A DNA stretch of 64,000 nucleotides from Poecilobothrus nobilitatus (GCA_947095535.1 OX352772.1:120893877-120957876); one strand, 5' to 3'. Positions 10,446 through 22,074 are shown, numbered from the stretch's first letter. Notes: generated by a model not told the origin, from the letters alone. Numbers and translations: made by a program.

Positions 10446-11204
10446 ATTTGGTCTAGAAAGTTTAATCTAAACGATATTATTAACTTTTATCATTACAAAA
10501 AAAAAATTAGGACTTTTGACTCACTTCAAAGAGACAGAAGTCCCATGAGAAGTCCATGGGATATATAGAAGATTATAATAAAATTTAAAAAAAAATTTAG
10601 GAAAAAATTTCTTTTTAACAAAACAAAAAAAATCGAAAGAAATAGATTACCCATTACAATTTACAATTCATAAACAATTATAAATTTTATAATAAAATAT
10701 TTGTTGGCCAGCCTCTTATAATAAAATATTTGTTTGGCTTTCTTTATTAAAATCTATAAAATGACATTTTAAAATAATTTAATAACATTTTGTTTGTATA
10801 TATGCATAAATCTATGTCAAATATACATAGTAATACATCATATTAATTTAACAAAAAGAATCAATTTGAAGAAAATTAATAAATTAAAAATTAATTTTTT
10901 TTTTGTTTTTTTATGATTTTTTTATTTCCCTTTACCGTCACCCGTAAGTAATACTTCATAGTTTGAAAAATAAAAATATTTCCAATTAGAAATTATATCT
11001 ATACTGTATACATTGTAGCTATGTATATTTTATTTTTTTCCATAAATACAGCCAACACAACACTATAAAATTAATGCGTTTGTTAGACATAATTTTTCTG
11101 GACAAATATAATTCTATTTTTATGCTTTTTAAAATGTGAGAATTTTTCTAAAATTTGGTTAAAACATTCCTTTAAAAAAGTCTATTGTAAAAATTGTTCG
11201 AATT
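10446..11204. other. AT-rich, no feature seen
   Basis: No coding, RNA or structured repeat is visible. The left breakpoint of the truncated Polinton copy is at its right edge. Confidence 0.45.
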
Positions 11205-11560
11205 GTTAAGTGAAATGTCTCTTGAAAACTTACCGTGATGAAAAATATTTTGAGTTACAAATATTACAGGCAAATTTCTATGATGTGAACCTCTGGTAAG
11301 TGAATCACATAAATACTTATCATGAGAATTAACCATCATATCATCGATAACAATTAACAAAGGTTCTTGATTATCATTAAAATCTGAAATAGTGTTACTA
11401 TATTCAACATCCTTCGTATATAGTGGAACCGCATTTTTGTCTGAATTACACCAAATAATTATATTAATGTGTGGTAGTAAATTTCTTCTTTATATTTTAT
11501 TAAATTATGAATAGAAGTGGTTTTACCACAAACGGATGGCCCAGCCACCATTATTGTAAA
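11205..11560 (-). pseudogene. Polinton copy 2 packaging ATPase fragment
   Basis: On the minus strand the fragment shows Walker A (MVAGPSVCGKTT, near 11551-11516), Walker B (LLIVIDDMM, near 11363-11340) and GSHHRNLPVIFVTQN, then stops matching the full copy after RDISLN at about 11205. A frameshift near 11470 separates the two Walker regions. Family: FtsK/HerA-type (A32-like) genome-packaging ATPase. It is truncated and inactive. Confidence 0.85.
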
Positions 11561-11640
11561 TCGAAAAAACAGCATAATTGTATGAGTTAAAAACTAGCAT
11601 ATAGCTAACCTATATTTATATAAAAAGCTCTTTTTCAGAA
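11561..11640. promoter_or_regulatory. Divergent intergenic region, Polinton copy 2
   Basis: This spacer between the divergent ATPase and conserved unknown gene contains AGCTAACCTATATTTATAT and CTTTTTCAGAAATGAATATAA. Near-identical strings occur in the equivalent spacer of the full Polinton (33925-34019), so it is probably a bidirectional promoter. Confidence 0.5.
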
Positions 11641-11802
11641 ATGAATATAAATGTAAATTTAGTTATTCTATCGAACATTCATCCAAAAACCTTCGGCATA
11701 GATAAAGAAATAGTCGTAGTTGACTTACAACTTTTACGAGGAAATGGAAAGCATAATATTTCCTAAAAGATTTAGCTATAAAGATTAGCTATATTTGCAA
11801 AA

Positions 11803-12220
11803 GCTTACTTATACTTATCCAGCCAATGGTGTAGTGGTTAAGACACAGGCCTTTCATACGAAAAGTCTCGAGTTCAAATCCGTGCTGGGTCATATAGATT
11901 AATAAAAAATAATATAGATTTTTCCTATAGTATATAATAATTTTAATTAAATTGAAAATAAGTATATATGTCCTATAAATTATAATTAATATCATATTGT
12001 AATAGCTATATAATGAAATAATAATACACCATAATTCTTGTAAAAGATAAATAGATGTCGTAGAAATAAAAAAAAGAAACGTCTTAGTATTGTATAATAG
12101 CTGCAGCCGAGAAATCAACGGCTTAATGAAATTAATGATACACGAAACTGAAGCTTAGTCAAATATGAATAATAAATGACCTATACTCCTCATAGGAATG
12201 ACAAGCAAAAAAAAAAAAAC
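11803..12220 (+). mobile_element. tRNA-derived SINE inserted in Polinton copy 2
   Basis: A tRNA-like head (11817-11890) has an A box (TGGTGTAGTGGTTAAGAC) and a B box (GAGTTCAAATCCG). An AT-rich body with GCCGAGAAATCAACGGC follows, then 13 A's at 12207-12219. The site is flanked by TTGCAAAA (11795-11802) and TTGCAAAC (12221-12228), a likely target duplication. Removing the insert in comparison with the full Polinton restores alignment around LAIF...GSSIP. The GCCGAGAAAT motif is shared with the SINE at 27789. Confidence 0.7.
11817..11890 (+). other. tRNA-like SINE head, not a working tRNA
   Basis: A 7-bp acceptor pairing (ATCCAGC with GCTGGGT, one G-T) is possible and the pol III A and B boxes are good. 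The T-stem and anticodon stem do not pair, so this is a promoter-bearing SINE head. Confidence 0.65.
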
Positions 12221-12613
12221 TTGCAAACGGAAGTTCAATTCCAATTGTGTATCACTTTAAACCAACATACCACGCAGATGAACTTAGTCAATAGGGAAAA
12301 TTTAATAATCAATATTGTGAGAATTAATTTAAATTAATTAATTGATTATTCGGACGTTAAATCTATATTAAAACATTATTTAGAAACAGCCAAAAAATTT
12401 ATGTCAAAAGAGAACAAAAAAAACATTGACAGTAGTAAAACAGAAGATCTAAGCAGAGATTTAACTTTACTACTAAAGATTGATAATTATAAATCAACAT
12501 ATCCTATACACTTATCAAACAACAGTTTTAGATGTGCTGTTAAAAATTGTGATAATGTATACATTTATCTTTTAAAAGAATAAAATTTGAATTAAAACCT
12601 TGAATTTTGATAC

Positions 12614-12805
12614 TTGAACGATATGAATTTAAATAACAAAATTAAAAAAGTTCAGTTCCTAATAAAACAAGAGATTTACTTTATAAATGTGTGGGACTAT
12701 GCTTACAGATCAGCAAGAAAATATCATTGGGAGGAATACGCACGTGATAGAAGTAAATTACATAGGTGCATAGAAAAACTTGGTCTCACTATTTTACAAT
12801 TTTAA
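12614..12805 (+). pseudogene. Polinton copy 2 small basic protein
   Basis: 63 codons include NVWDYAYRSARKYHWEEYA and RDRSKLHRCIEKLGLTI. The YRSAR..HWEEYARDRS..(K/H)R.IEK.GL core is repeated in the full Polinton on its minus strand (33185-33405), where a frameshift breaks it. This copy is open through the core, so the two copies complement each other as evidence that the gene is real. Arg/Lys-rich and under 70 residues. Function unknown; a DNA- or virion-associated basic peptide is conceivable. Confidence 0.6.
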
Positions 12806-12892
12806 CATGTGATCATCGTAAAAATATTTTTCAACTTAGATTTGAATAAAAAACATAATAATAAAAATTTTATATACATAATTGTCTTTTAT

Positions 12893-13633
12893 TATACCCG
12901 TATGAACTATGTTCAATGGTATAATAAATTTGCCATTACGTTTGTGACTATTTAAAGGATTCGAGCTAGATACAGTGTCAAAGGTATGGATCGGCTCAGA
13001 ATCGAATTATGAGTCGATTAAGCCATGTACATCCGTCCACCCGCCCGCACGATAACTCAAAAAATAAAGGAGCTAGGAGACTGAAATTTTTTTTACGTCA
13101 CTTTTGCAAAATTGTTAGTTTTGCTATTTAAATCCCGCATTTTCGGCCACCGGGTTCGAGTAGTTGCCATACAACTTCTTTCTTTATATGGAAATAACTC
13201 AGTATTTATTCAAGCTAGGTATCTGAAATGTTGCAAATGGTTATCAAGTTTTATGGCAACAACTTCTCTAAAGTTTGGTTGTGATGGTACGACAGCTTTG
13301 GGTAGTTGCCATACAATTTCTCTTTTTAAATGAAAATAACTCAGTGTCTATTGAAGCTAGCTATCTGAAATTTAGTGAAAAGTTGTCGAGTTACATGCCA
13401 ACAATTTTTGTAAAATTTAGTTGGTCTACAGTAGCCGGTTCAGGCTTCTCGCACCTCTTGCAACATAATGAAGCTAGGCGCCTGAAATCTTACAAATGAT
13501 GATCAAGTTTTATGGCAACAACTTCTGTAAAATTTGGTTCTGTTACTAAAACATCTGAAAGTTTTTAAAAGATAATCAAGTTTTATAGAAACAGAGTATA
13601 TTACGTTCATACGGTTATCCCACTCTTCCTCGT
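12893..13633. mobile_element. Nested 741-bp element with inverted ends (TATACCCGTATGAAC)
   Basis: The left end TATACCCGTATGAAC is mirrored by GTTCATACGGTTATCCCA...CCTCGTT at the right. The equivalent site in the full Polinton right TIR is empty (GTCTTTTATTTTTATCTTATG, near 46074), giving a filled-versus-empty comparison with a probable TTTTAT duplication. The interior has diverged tandem units (ATACAACTTCTTTCTTTATATGG and similar) but no gene. The end AACGAGGAAGA is shared with the foldback element at 25076. Confidence 0.75.
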
Positions 13634-14652
13634 TTTTATCTTATATTTTCAAAATAGGTACCAAAAGCACTTAAACTTAATCTCTGAATTATTTTTTATT
13701 CTATGCAATGCATTTAAAGAGTATATCTTTAAGCACTTCCATATTTTTGATTTCCTGTTTGTATTTTTTTTATTCATATTTTTTCAATAATCTTACTTAA
13801 AAATAAAAAAAAATAAAAATCTTACATGACATGCAATCAGTTAATTAATTACTTTCGTTCTCTTAATACATAATAGAAAAACAGAAATATATATCTATTC
13901 AGATAAACGTAATGTTACGTAAAAACGTAAGCAAAAACAAGTTTGCACTTACGTTTCTTATAATTCTATGCATATACATATACCTTACTTTACTTTTTTC
14001 TTTTTCAAGTTCATTTCTTTATGCTAGCAGAAAACAGCTTTGCACTTTTTCTTTTCAATTTTAAAGATACGCTGTACATTTAAAGAATTTTTTTTCTCTT
14101 TACTATCAGCATAAGTTTTAAATTGTTTGAAAGAGTCGAACTAGTTTATACAATTTATTTTACACCATGTAAACAGGAATTAAAATAATGCAAAATATAT
14201 TTAATTTCATGTCTACTTATTTAATCTTGATATATCCAAAAGTACTTATGAATATTTTTCTTTTTCGTTTCTTTTATATCTTCTTTTATCTATGTATATT
14301 TTATTAAGCATATGAATTTGCGCAATAAAAAACAAACTTGATTTGGCTTAAAAAAAATATTTTCTTACAAATATATGATATCCTATTACAAAGTACAAAT
14401 AAATTTATTGAAAAACCTAAATATCCTAAACTTCAGTTCATTAATCTTGCCTGACAACTTCCACAGTACCAACAACCTTCACTTCCTACTAAAACTTATA
14501 AGTTAATAACCCACGCTTATACAATTAAAACTAGTTTTTGACCTACTAACCAAGAACAACCTACATTAAACCCATCAATCACAAATGTAGTCAGTATGTG
14601 GTGCGATATCGGATGATTTTTTCCCAGCCCAAAGTAACCCAATACCTATACT
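13634..14652. repeat. Terminal inverted repeat of Polinton copy 2
   Basis: It is similar along its length to the right TIR of the full Polinton (46104-47359): AAAATAGGTACCAAAAGCA near 13654, CTATTACAAAGTA near 14384, and one copy of the 113-bp unit (TTCATTAATCTTGCCTGACA...) near 14437. It ends ...CCTATACT at 14652. Considerably diverged. Confidence 0.8.
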
Positions 14653-15424
14653 TACAACTATTCAAAAAAACCTGTTTAGGTTTGTTTTCAATTTACCATC
14701 GAATTCCCTATTGTTATCCTATTTTCTTTCCCCATTTACTATCCCAATTACTCTAATCAACACCAACATTGTATAAAGAATTCTGCCCGGAGCTTGGCTA
14801 GTGTGTAGAAAAATATTCATGAAAATAATACTCTTATGACTCCACATTAATTTTTAATATCTAACCATAATCATATTGAAAAAATGGCCAAGCCAAGTTA
14901 ATCCAAGGAGCACTTTTAATGATGAAGTTCTTTGAAAACAATATCATGACCAATTAAGATGGAAAAATCATTTCTAAAGAAAATGTTCTCTAGTTAAATT
15001 GAAGAAAAAAAAGGTATTGAATTATTGTGGTAAAACAACAAAACTAAAATTGGTTCTTTTTAAAGTACTGCTGTTTTAACTTAAAATTATATTTTTACAA
15101 AGTGGGAAGCACAATTGGTTCGCTGTACAATATTATTTCTTTACAATGTACATATATTATAGCAAAAAGTTTCCTTATATTAAAGCGGCTACAATTATAT
15201 AAGATAACTTTTATTAATATAATTAAAAAATTTTAAGCTTTTGGTAAAAAAAAACTATGTAATTAGATAAATATTAAAAATTAATATATTTTTAAATGAT
15301 ATATAGGTATCTTTAGGTACATTTCAATCTAAAATATTAATTTGTTATTCAAATAAAATTAATAATTATGCATGTGTGATTAACTGTATACATAATCATT
15401 GGAATTTATATTTGTAGATACAGT
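14653..15424. other. AT-rich, probably 3' of the host gene
   Basis: No coding sequence was seen. On the minus strand this lies downstream of the host-gene stop codon at 15425, so part of it may be 3' UTR. Confidence 0.4.
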
Positions 15425-15555
15425 TCAATTTTTTGGTGGCGAAGAAACTGGCGTCTTAGTTGTAATCATTTGAAATAAAAAAGTGTCAAGTTGCTTTAAA
15501 GAAAGAGCGTTGTGCAATGTTTCTAACGGCCGAATTGATACTCCCCCGAAACCTT
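15425..15555 (-). CDS. Host gene, terminal coding exon (unidentified protein)
   Basis: On the minus strand an acceptor (TTTTATTTTAGTTTTAG) precedes an open frame of 42 codons that begins [17 protein letters not shown] and ends SSPPKN plus TGA (15427-15425). GC content and codon use are clearly higher than in the surrounding DNA, and the other frames contain stops. The frame needs one nucleotide from the previous exon, and the exon at 19882-20109 ends in exactly that phase. A NAGNAG-like pair of acceptors could shift the start by six bases. I do not recognise the protein. The tail is Ser/Pro-rich, as in regulatory regions. Confidence 0.65.
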
Positions 15556-16313
15556 CTAAAACTAAAATAAAAGAGTTGTTATGCATAAATTTTTTCCTGT
15601 ATAAAAAATTTTTAATTTATTATGATTAATATGTTGGGTTACTATGATTGGTATACTAAATAACTAAATAAATAAAAAAATAAATAAATAAATAATAAAT
15701 AAAAAACAAAAATGCATTCTAAAATCTGTCAATCTAAAAAAAAATAGTGAAGTTGAACTTTGTTTGGTTTGTTTCTGAACTTAGATAAAATAAAATAAAA
15801 CGTCTGTTAAATGATATAGTTTAAAAAAAAAATTGTTAATTGAAATGATAAAACAGAAGTTTTTTATATTTCTAAGCGAGAACATCTTTGGATTATTTGC
15901 AATGCCAAAATGAAAAAAAAATTTTATATGATTTGTGCTAAAAGTTCAATGGGGAATTGAGATATAGAAAAAAGTAAAAGCTATAAAGTATATAGAGATG
16001 TGAATTGCATAGGTTTCTAGATATTATTGCACAAAATATTTTTGAAATGGAATCTCATGAAATATACTTTAAATTTTACAATAGTTATATTAAAAAATTG
16101 CCCAGTTTAAAAAAATTAAAGATGTTACAAATACAAGAAATATTTATTCGTATCTTCTTTTTTAAACTGTTAAATTTATTTTATTTGACTAATAGATGTC
16201 ATAATTTATGTATAAACATAACACTTTTTGCTAAGCTAAATAACTCGAAACTGCTGCAAAAACGGTTATAAAAGAATTAACCGATTTAATATTCTATGTA
16301 CCTATACTAAAAT
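15556..16313. other. Intronic AT-rich DNA
   Basis: It lies between the two host exons. A 88-codon plus-strand frame at 16005 is low-complexity (Lys/Leu/Phe/Ile) and is not supported. A TAAATAAA microsatellite lies at 15660-15710. Confidence 0.4.
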
Positions 16314-16585
16314 ACAGGGTTTCCAGAGTTCAGTGGTCCATAGACCTGGAGGTGGTAGAGAGGTACTCATTTTAAACTGAATATGAACATTTTATTGATG
16401 TACAATACTAAAAGTATGTATTCAAGTTATACATTCTAGAGATATTCTGTTTGAATGATGATTTTTTGTTGATTAACTCGAGTAAAAGATTATATAAATC
16501 CCTACTTGTGGAATATTTTTTTGTTCATCTGAATCCCCTCTATCACTCAAAGATCTATGGACCACTGAGCTCTGAATACCCTTGC
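16314..16585. mobile_element. MITE, about 270 bp, Tc1/mariner-like ends
   Basis: About 30-bp inverted ends read CAGGGTTTCCAGAGTTCAGT on the left, and the right end reads CAAGGGTATTCAGAGCTCAG on its reverse strand. Both continue GGTCCATAGA. TA dinucleotides flank both sides. No coding capacity. CAGGGT ends with TA targets fit Tc1/mariner-type MITEs. Confidence 0.7.
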
Positions 16586-19500
16586 TATTAGTAACAAAAA
16601 AGCAAGATTAAAAATCTAAAAACCAACAAAAAACTTCTCTAAATTTTCAATACTAACCATTTGAGATTACAGCGATGATTGAAAACCATTATATCAGCTT
16701 TTACAGTTAGTTTCATCAATTTATAAATATTTAGCTTGAAACTGATTTATGTATATAGCAATTTTGAAATAATGATGCTTTCAAGTTTTAATTAGGTAAC
16801 AAGTATCACGTTTTCTGAGAATATGTGGCATATAAAATAATAAAAGGTATTTGTGGGAGTTATCCTGTTACAAAAGTTTACTAGTTTTAGAGCAACTCCG
16901 AAATTTACTCCAGTTTTTTACTTTAAACTATAATACCATACCAAAGAAAAGGTGGTTATACAATGTGCCCAAGTATAAAAAAAATTAAGACTCGGCGCTT
17001 TTTGGATTTGGCATGATATCTTGGAATTTAGTAAATAATATCGGTTTCAATTAAAATTATATAATATTTATGTATGTACATTTACTACAATGAATGGCTG
17101 ATGATTTTAGCACATTGTTTAAATAAAATAAGTGAAGTAAGATAAAAAATTTGTTAAAAAATCAGAATTACATTCCAATTTAAAAAACTTTTTAGATTTT
17201 TAGGAATTTATTTAATATTTTTGAAATTGTTTAAAACTGCAATTCGATTGCACGATAATAAAAATAACCAAATAAAATATGTATTTCAATTGTTTTCAAA
17301 ATAATATTAAAACATCCTCATTTGAAAAAGAATGCTATTCTGTACTTGAGTTGTCAATTGACTTAAGCATTATTAATTAATTAAGCATATAGTACAAACC
17401 GTTTATAACTTTTCTAATGATATTTTACTTACCAAAATATATGTACTATATATACTATATATAAATATATGTATATACACAAAACTTATATTAGGAAATA
17501 TAATAAATTTTTTTGTATGATTTGCTCAACATAAATAACTAAAAATTCTACCAGATAAAAAATAAGAAATAATATAAAACCTTCTTACCTTGTACCTACC
17601 AAGATTCATATGCCCAATTTAATAAAGCAATTCAAATTATGTGTAGATTTTAACTTTAATCTTAGTCTAATTGTATATTTTCATCTATAGAAAGCTCAAA
17701 TGTTAGTTTATTTACGACATTTATTTTTCTATAATGTTCATTGCTTAAAGCAACTGCAAAATATATTTACATACATATAGTATAATCTTTCTATTAAAAT
17801 TCATGTCTATACATTAAAACTAAAAGGTTCTTTATATTTTGATTGAATAAAAGATCTCATGTAACATGATTAAATTATTCAAAATACCAGTATAAATGAA
17901 TAAAAAGAATAAAATTAGATAGAAATTATTTCAAAATGAATGCAATTTAATTAAAAAAAAAAGAAATTGTTAATATTTATAAGTCGCACACGTAGTCTAA
18001 AATGACACAAATGACTCAAAAATCGTAATTTATAAGTTGTAATCGTAAATTAGTTTGGTTACACGGTGTTAACTCCTAAAAGCTTAACTTCATTTTCTGA
18101 CCCCCATGCTCTACATTTGTCACTTTCAACGATTCAAATTTAATCGTTATGCATTTAAAAAAATTGACACATTCACAGTTACTGCGCGTTTGTAGTAAAC
18201 GTGGGTGTTAATAAAAGTTTAAAAGTTATTTAAACTTTTAAAAGCAATTTTTATAATTTTAAACTGATTATCATTAAGGTTTTAAGGGAAATAATATAGA
18301 TTTCTTGTTCAAAATGTTGATAAAACTATTCGTCTATTTTAAGTTGCGATACTTTAATTGGTTAAGGTAAATATATATTCACCATTTATTTTGAGTTATA
18401 TCACTGTTCACCAATAATTTGTTTAATTTGAAGTTATGACACTTTTGAAATATTAAAAACTTATTTTTGTTTAATAGTTTTCGTAAAAGATTGTATAGCC
18501 CTCATTTAGAGTTAAATTGTTGTAATTAAAAATTCCGAATTTTCACAAATTATATTTTGTGTGACTAATTATGTCACTTTTCATATAAATTCCATCAATT
18601 AGCTAATAATTTCTTTATAATATTTTATATAGATTAAATTATACATTCATGGAACCGCGAAAAATTAATGATACAAATGGTAATCAAAAACTCAAAAATT
18701 ACAACAAATAAAAATTTGCAAATAAATAATAATATACCAAAAGAAGCTCCAAAGAACAACAATAGACAAATATCTACTTTCTGTGAATTCATACACAGTA
18801 AATAAATTCGACCAACGAAGCATTACATCTAAATAACAGATTTGTAGACATTCGCAAAACGAAGGTGATAATGTGCATAGCGTTATAGAAAACATGTCAA
18901 AAAACACCTCAAATCAAGTCCGCTTTACGTTCTACAGCAGTATTTTACAACGATTAGCACACCCAAAAAAATGGCCAAATCATTAGAAAAAAATTATCGA
19001 AACCAAGTTAAGTGGCATGATATTAAAATATTTTGAATTGAAAAACAATATCTTAATTTTTTTTTTTTATAAAACTTCTTATGAATATAAAACGTATAAA
19101 ATGGTCGATGTACGCAATTCAAATAAAATTGAAGGTCTATAAAATTATGATTTAATTAACGTTTATACTAAATAAGTTTCATTAACTGTAAAAAAAATAA
19201 AGGCATAGAAGATTTAGTGAACAAAAATATAATTCCAAAGTGTTACCATGATTCGTTTTTCAAAAATGTACTTGGTTTATCTTAAAAGCAGAAACTGATG
19301 TTATTGTTTTGTATTAGTTATTTCACTTTTTAATATTATAGAAAAGATTTTGTTTTTTTTTTAAATTTGCATTTTATTTTTGTTATAGTTTATGGAAAGT
19401 TTTTATTTTTAATTTAAGAATCAAGAAAATTATTTATTTTTGTTCATGAAAGTAGTATTGTTGATTTACTTTCATTTTAATCATTTTTAGATTATTTTCA

Positions 19501-19881
19501 AAAATATGAAGACAATTTGTGAAAACAATACGAATCATCAAAAGTGTCGCAACACTAAACTTTTGACATAAATGTCACAACTAAATTAATTTTCTTTAAA
19601 TATAACTCAAAAATTTTAAATTTTTAGAAGTTCAGAAAACGGCCGATATGGCTTTTGGTTGTTGATTTTTAAAATGCACGCATTAGCGTTTAGCTACTAG
19701 TTTCGTTGCTGCAGAGATCACAAAATATATAGTTTTTCATTATTCTTAAAAACCTACTTGTTTGAATTGTGTCACTTTAGAACATGTGCGATATATAGAT
19801 ATATACCATTTTTCATTAAAAGGTTTTTATTACTTTTAAACCTTTCAAATTTAAAAATTTAGATTTTATTTAAATATTTAC
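16586..19881. other. Large AT-rich stretch, intron of the host gene
   Basis: No feature is supported. AT microsatellite occurs near 17440-17475. A minus-strand frame near 18692-18907 and short plus-strand frames near 18650-19040 have a slightly coding-like look but no motif or splice context that I can defend. Confidence 0.45.
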
Positions 19882-20109
19882 CTGTACTTGAAGTTGTGTT
19901 TGGGGCCATTTCTCTTAAGTTTGGTGCAGATGAACTTCCTGATATAACAGCTGTACTAAATAAACTGCTAGTACTTGTTGCCATTTTTTTACTGAATCCA
20001 CTGAAGCCTAACATTTTAATATAACTCATCTGACCGGCAATACTGTGTCTCTGACGTCGTGTATTTGTAGATGATGAATTTGACACTGAAGTATCTTTCA
20101 CTGAGCTTT
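19882..20109 (-). CDS. Host gene, internal exon (Ser-rich, unidentified protein)
   Basis: The minus-strand exon is bounded by a strong acceptor (CTAAT branch-like site, no AG for about 60 bases, then TTCAG at 20110) and a donor CAG|GTAAAT at 19882/19881. It is 228 bases long with phase 1 at both ends, so it can be skipped without a frame change. It encodes 75 residues: a Ser/Thr-rich start, [37 protein letters not shown], and [21 protein letters not shown] and SSAPNL look like basophilic-kinase or 14-3-3-type sites (inference). The next exon in the window is 15425-15555. Upstream exons are not found here. Confidence 0.75.
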
Positions 20110-21275
20110 CTGAATTTGGTGTTGGTAATTTATTTTTAGGATTAGGAAATTTAATGTAAGGGTAATTAAAACAAAATGATTTTTAATAGTTTAAATTACG
20201 TGTTACATCAACATAACTATTCTTTAGGATTATAATTTGATTAATACAATTTTTCCGATAGGTTCTTAAAAGGGGAAAGCATTGTTTCTATAGAAGGCAT
20301 TATCTGATATTATTAGAAATATATATGTTTAATTTCCTATCACTTTTCCAGAAATCATTTTCAAAGTTAAGTATTTTTTACATATAATTTTACTGTTTGT
20401 CTATTTTTTAAAAAGGAGTTATTTAAACGTGTATATTTAGATAACTTCAAATTATTTTACATATCATACGCCACAATATTTAGATTGTTGAATAATACGT
20501 TTTTGATATACTACTCTGCCATTTTCGCTATATTATTTATTTTATTTTAGAATTACTAAGTAACCTATTTATCGTAAGTGCACACGCAGCATTATTAAAG
20601 TAATTTAATACATTCCGAATTTAAATATTAAAATATACGATCTACGAATATACGAATATACGAGTTTATGGTCGGACATGGCATATAAATTAATTAGCAT
20701 TTATTCGTTCTCGTTTTTAAAAGAACTACAAGAAAGAGTAAACGCCTTTTTCTGTTTTATAAATAAGTGAGAGTTCGTAACTCATGCGAAAAATGTTTCT
20801 ACACACTAATTGATTGTACACAACAATTGGTTTTATTTAATTTATTATATTTTTCTAGGTGATCAAAAAAATATAATCTTTAGATAGCTAGGTAGGTAAG
20901 TAGAAGGCTGGTAAATCACACTTATGTCAGTTTGGATTCGTTGCAAAATTCGGGGAATATTATCTTTAAACATGAAAAATAATTCTTCGGAAAAACTTGA
21001 CTTATCTTCGACGAGAAGTACGCGAGTTACGTCACAGTTGGTAACCCCCACTCAGCATACTAATTAATGAACCTTCAACAAAAGATAAAACTCAATTTTA
21101 CATTTATAAAATTTAAAAATATGTATAACAAAATAATTGCACATTTTTGAATTTTTGTTTTCGTTTCTATTGTTTTCATTTTCATACAATGATGTAATAC
21201 GCTACATACATTATTATCTACATTTTTGTATACTAAGCATAATTACGGTCTATTGCATTTGAATCATTTTCAATT
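20110..21275. other. Intronic/intergenic AT-rich DNA
   Basis: No supported gene. A GC-richer patch at about 20900-21060 is open in both strands but lacks motifs. Confidence 0.4.
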
Positions 21276-21841
21276 TTTATACTCGTATGAACGTATGTTC
21301 AAGAGTATAATACATTTGCCATTATGTTTGTGACACCTTACAGGAGTCTAGGTAGATATAGAATAAAAGTTATGGATCTGATCAAAATTGAGTTCTTAGT
21401 CGATTAAGCCATGTACGTCACGGGTTCGATTTAGCATTTTAGTCAATTAACCATTTTCGGTCACAGGTTCGAGTATCTGTCATACAACTTCTTTCTTTAT
21501 ATGGAAATAACTTAGTATATTGAAGTACAAGTAACTTAGTGTCTATTGAAGCTGGGTATCTGAAATTTTGTAATTTTTGAAAATACGTCGAGTTAAATGC
21601 CAACAACTTTTGTAAAATAGAGCAGCCAGTTCAGGGAGCTTCCATAACTCCATTTTTCATATAAGCATATTTTATATCCCCATATATTCGTGCTTAATAA
21701 AGCTAGACATCTGAAACTTTCTAAAAATTTATCAAGTTCAAAGGCATATACTTTTATAAAGTTTGGTTGCTTCAACCCAGCAAATTCGGGGTTCTTCGAA
21801 CTTAATAAAGCTAGGCGTTTGACATCTTATAAAAGATGATC
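21276..21841. repeat. Diverged copy of the 12.9-kb nested element
   Basis: It starts TATACTCGTATGAACGTATG, followed by AATACATTTGCCATTATGTTTG, matching the left end of the element at 12893. Internal units (CATACAACTTCTTTCTTTATATGG) are also shared. The right end is too diverged to place. Confidence 0.65.
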
Positions 21842-21960
21842 AATTTTCTGCAAAGATTAGATATAGAAATGTCAACATATACGAAGAAAAAATAAAAACT
21901 AAATCAATTTTCCGATTCTGCGCAAGTCAAAACAAGAAGACTATATTACTTACATACTTG
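21842..21960. repeat. Dispersed repeat shared with 53765-53884
   Basis: The block around GAAATGTCAACATATACGAAG and TTTTCCGATTCTGCGCAAG...AAAACAAGAAGACTATATTACT recurs at 53765-53884. Too short to classify. Confidence 0.55.
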
Positions 21961-22013
21961 ATTAAATTTTTGGATTCTTGTAAAAATTTTAGTGCAATCA
22001 CGCTTTTTTTCCT

Positions 22014-22074
22014 ATAAGATTGCCCTTACAATTCCCATAAGAGTGCCCTTATAATTCCCATAAGAGTGCCATAG
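22014..22074. repeat. Short tandem repeat, about 25-bp unit x 2.5
   Basis: ATAAGATTGCCCTTACAATTCCC, then ATAAGAGTGCCCTTATAATTCCC, then ATAAGAGTGCC. Confidence 0.75.

Larger units (their letters stand above)
11641..12583 (+). pseudogene. Polinton copy 2 conserved unknown protein, split by SINE
   Basis: Plus-strand pieces match the full Polinton gene at 33433-33924. IVVVDLQLLRGNGKH lies near 11711-11755. After the SINE come SSIPIVYHFKPTYHADELSQ near 12230-12290 and the open stretch 12401-12583 (SRDLTLLLKIDNYKSTYPIH ... SFRCAVKNCDNVYIYLLKE). The C-terminal CP.H-like and CAxKN segments are best conserved. Several stops as well as the SINE inactivate it. Function unknown; see the intact copy. Confidence 0.8.
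11205..14652 (-). mobile_element. Polinton copy 2: truncated, inverted end fragment
   Basis: This is the left end of a Polinton related to the full element at 32111-47359, in opposite orientation. It contains the packaging ATPase (-), the conserved unknown (+), the small basic protein (+) and then a terminal inverted repeat ending AATACCTATACT at 14641-14652, with the shared CGATAT...GATGATTTTTTCCCA block inside. The ATPase is cut off at about 11205 after its middle, so only one end survives. A SINE (11803-12220) and a 741-bp element (12893-13633) are nested in it. Flanking DNA right of the end is TACAAC. Confidence 0.85.

Noticed and set aside
11817..11890. Functional tRNA gene
   Set aside because: A and B boxes are good but anticodon and T stems do not pair; position and A-tail fit a SINE.
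16005..16271. 88-codon plus-strand ORF
   Set aside because: Monotonous Lys/Leu/Ile/Phe composition, intronic position, no motif.
18650..19060. Weakly coding-like frames on both strands
   Set aside because: Some segments look protein-like (for example RFTFYSSILQRLAHPKKW), but frames are short, with stops and no splice sites or family.
20863..21051. 62-codon minus-strand ORF in a GC-richer patch
   Set aside because: No motif or splice context, and the opposite strand is equally open.
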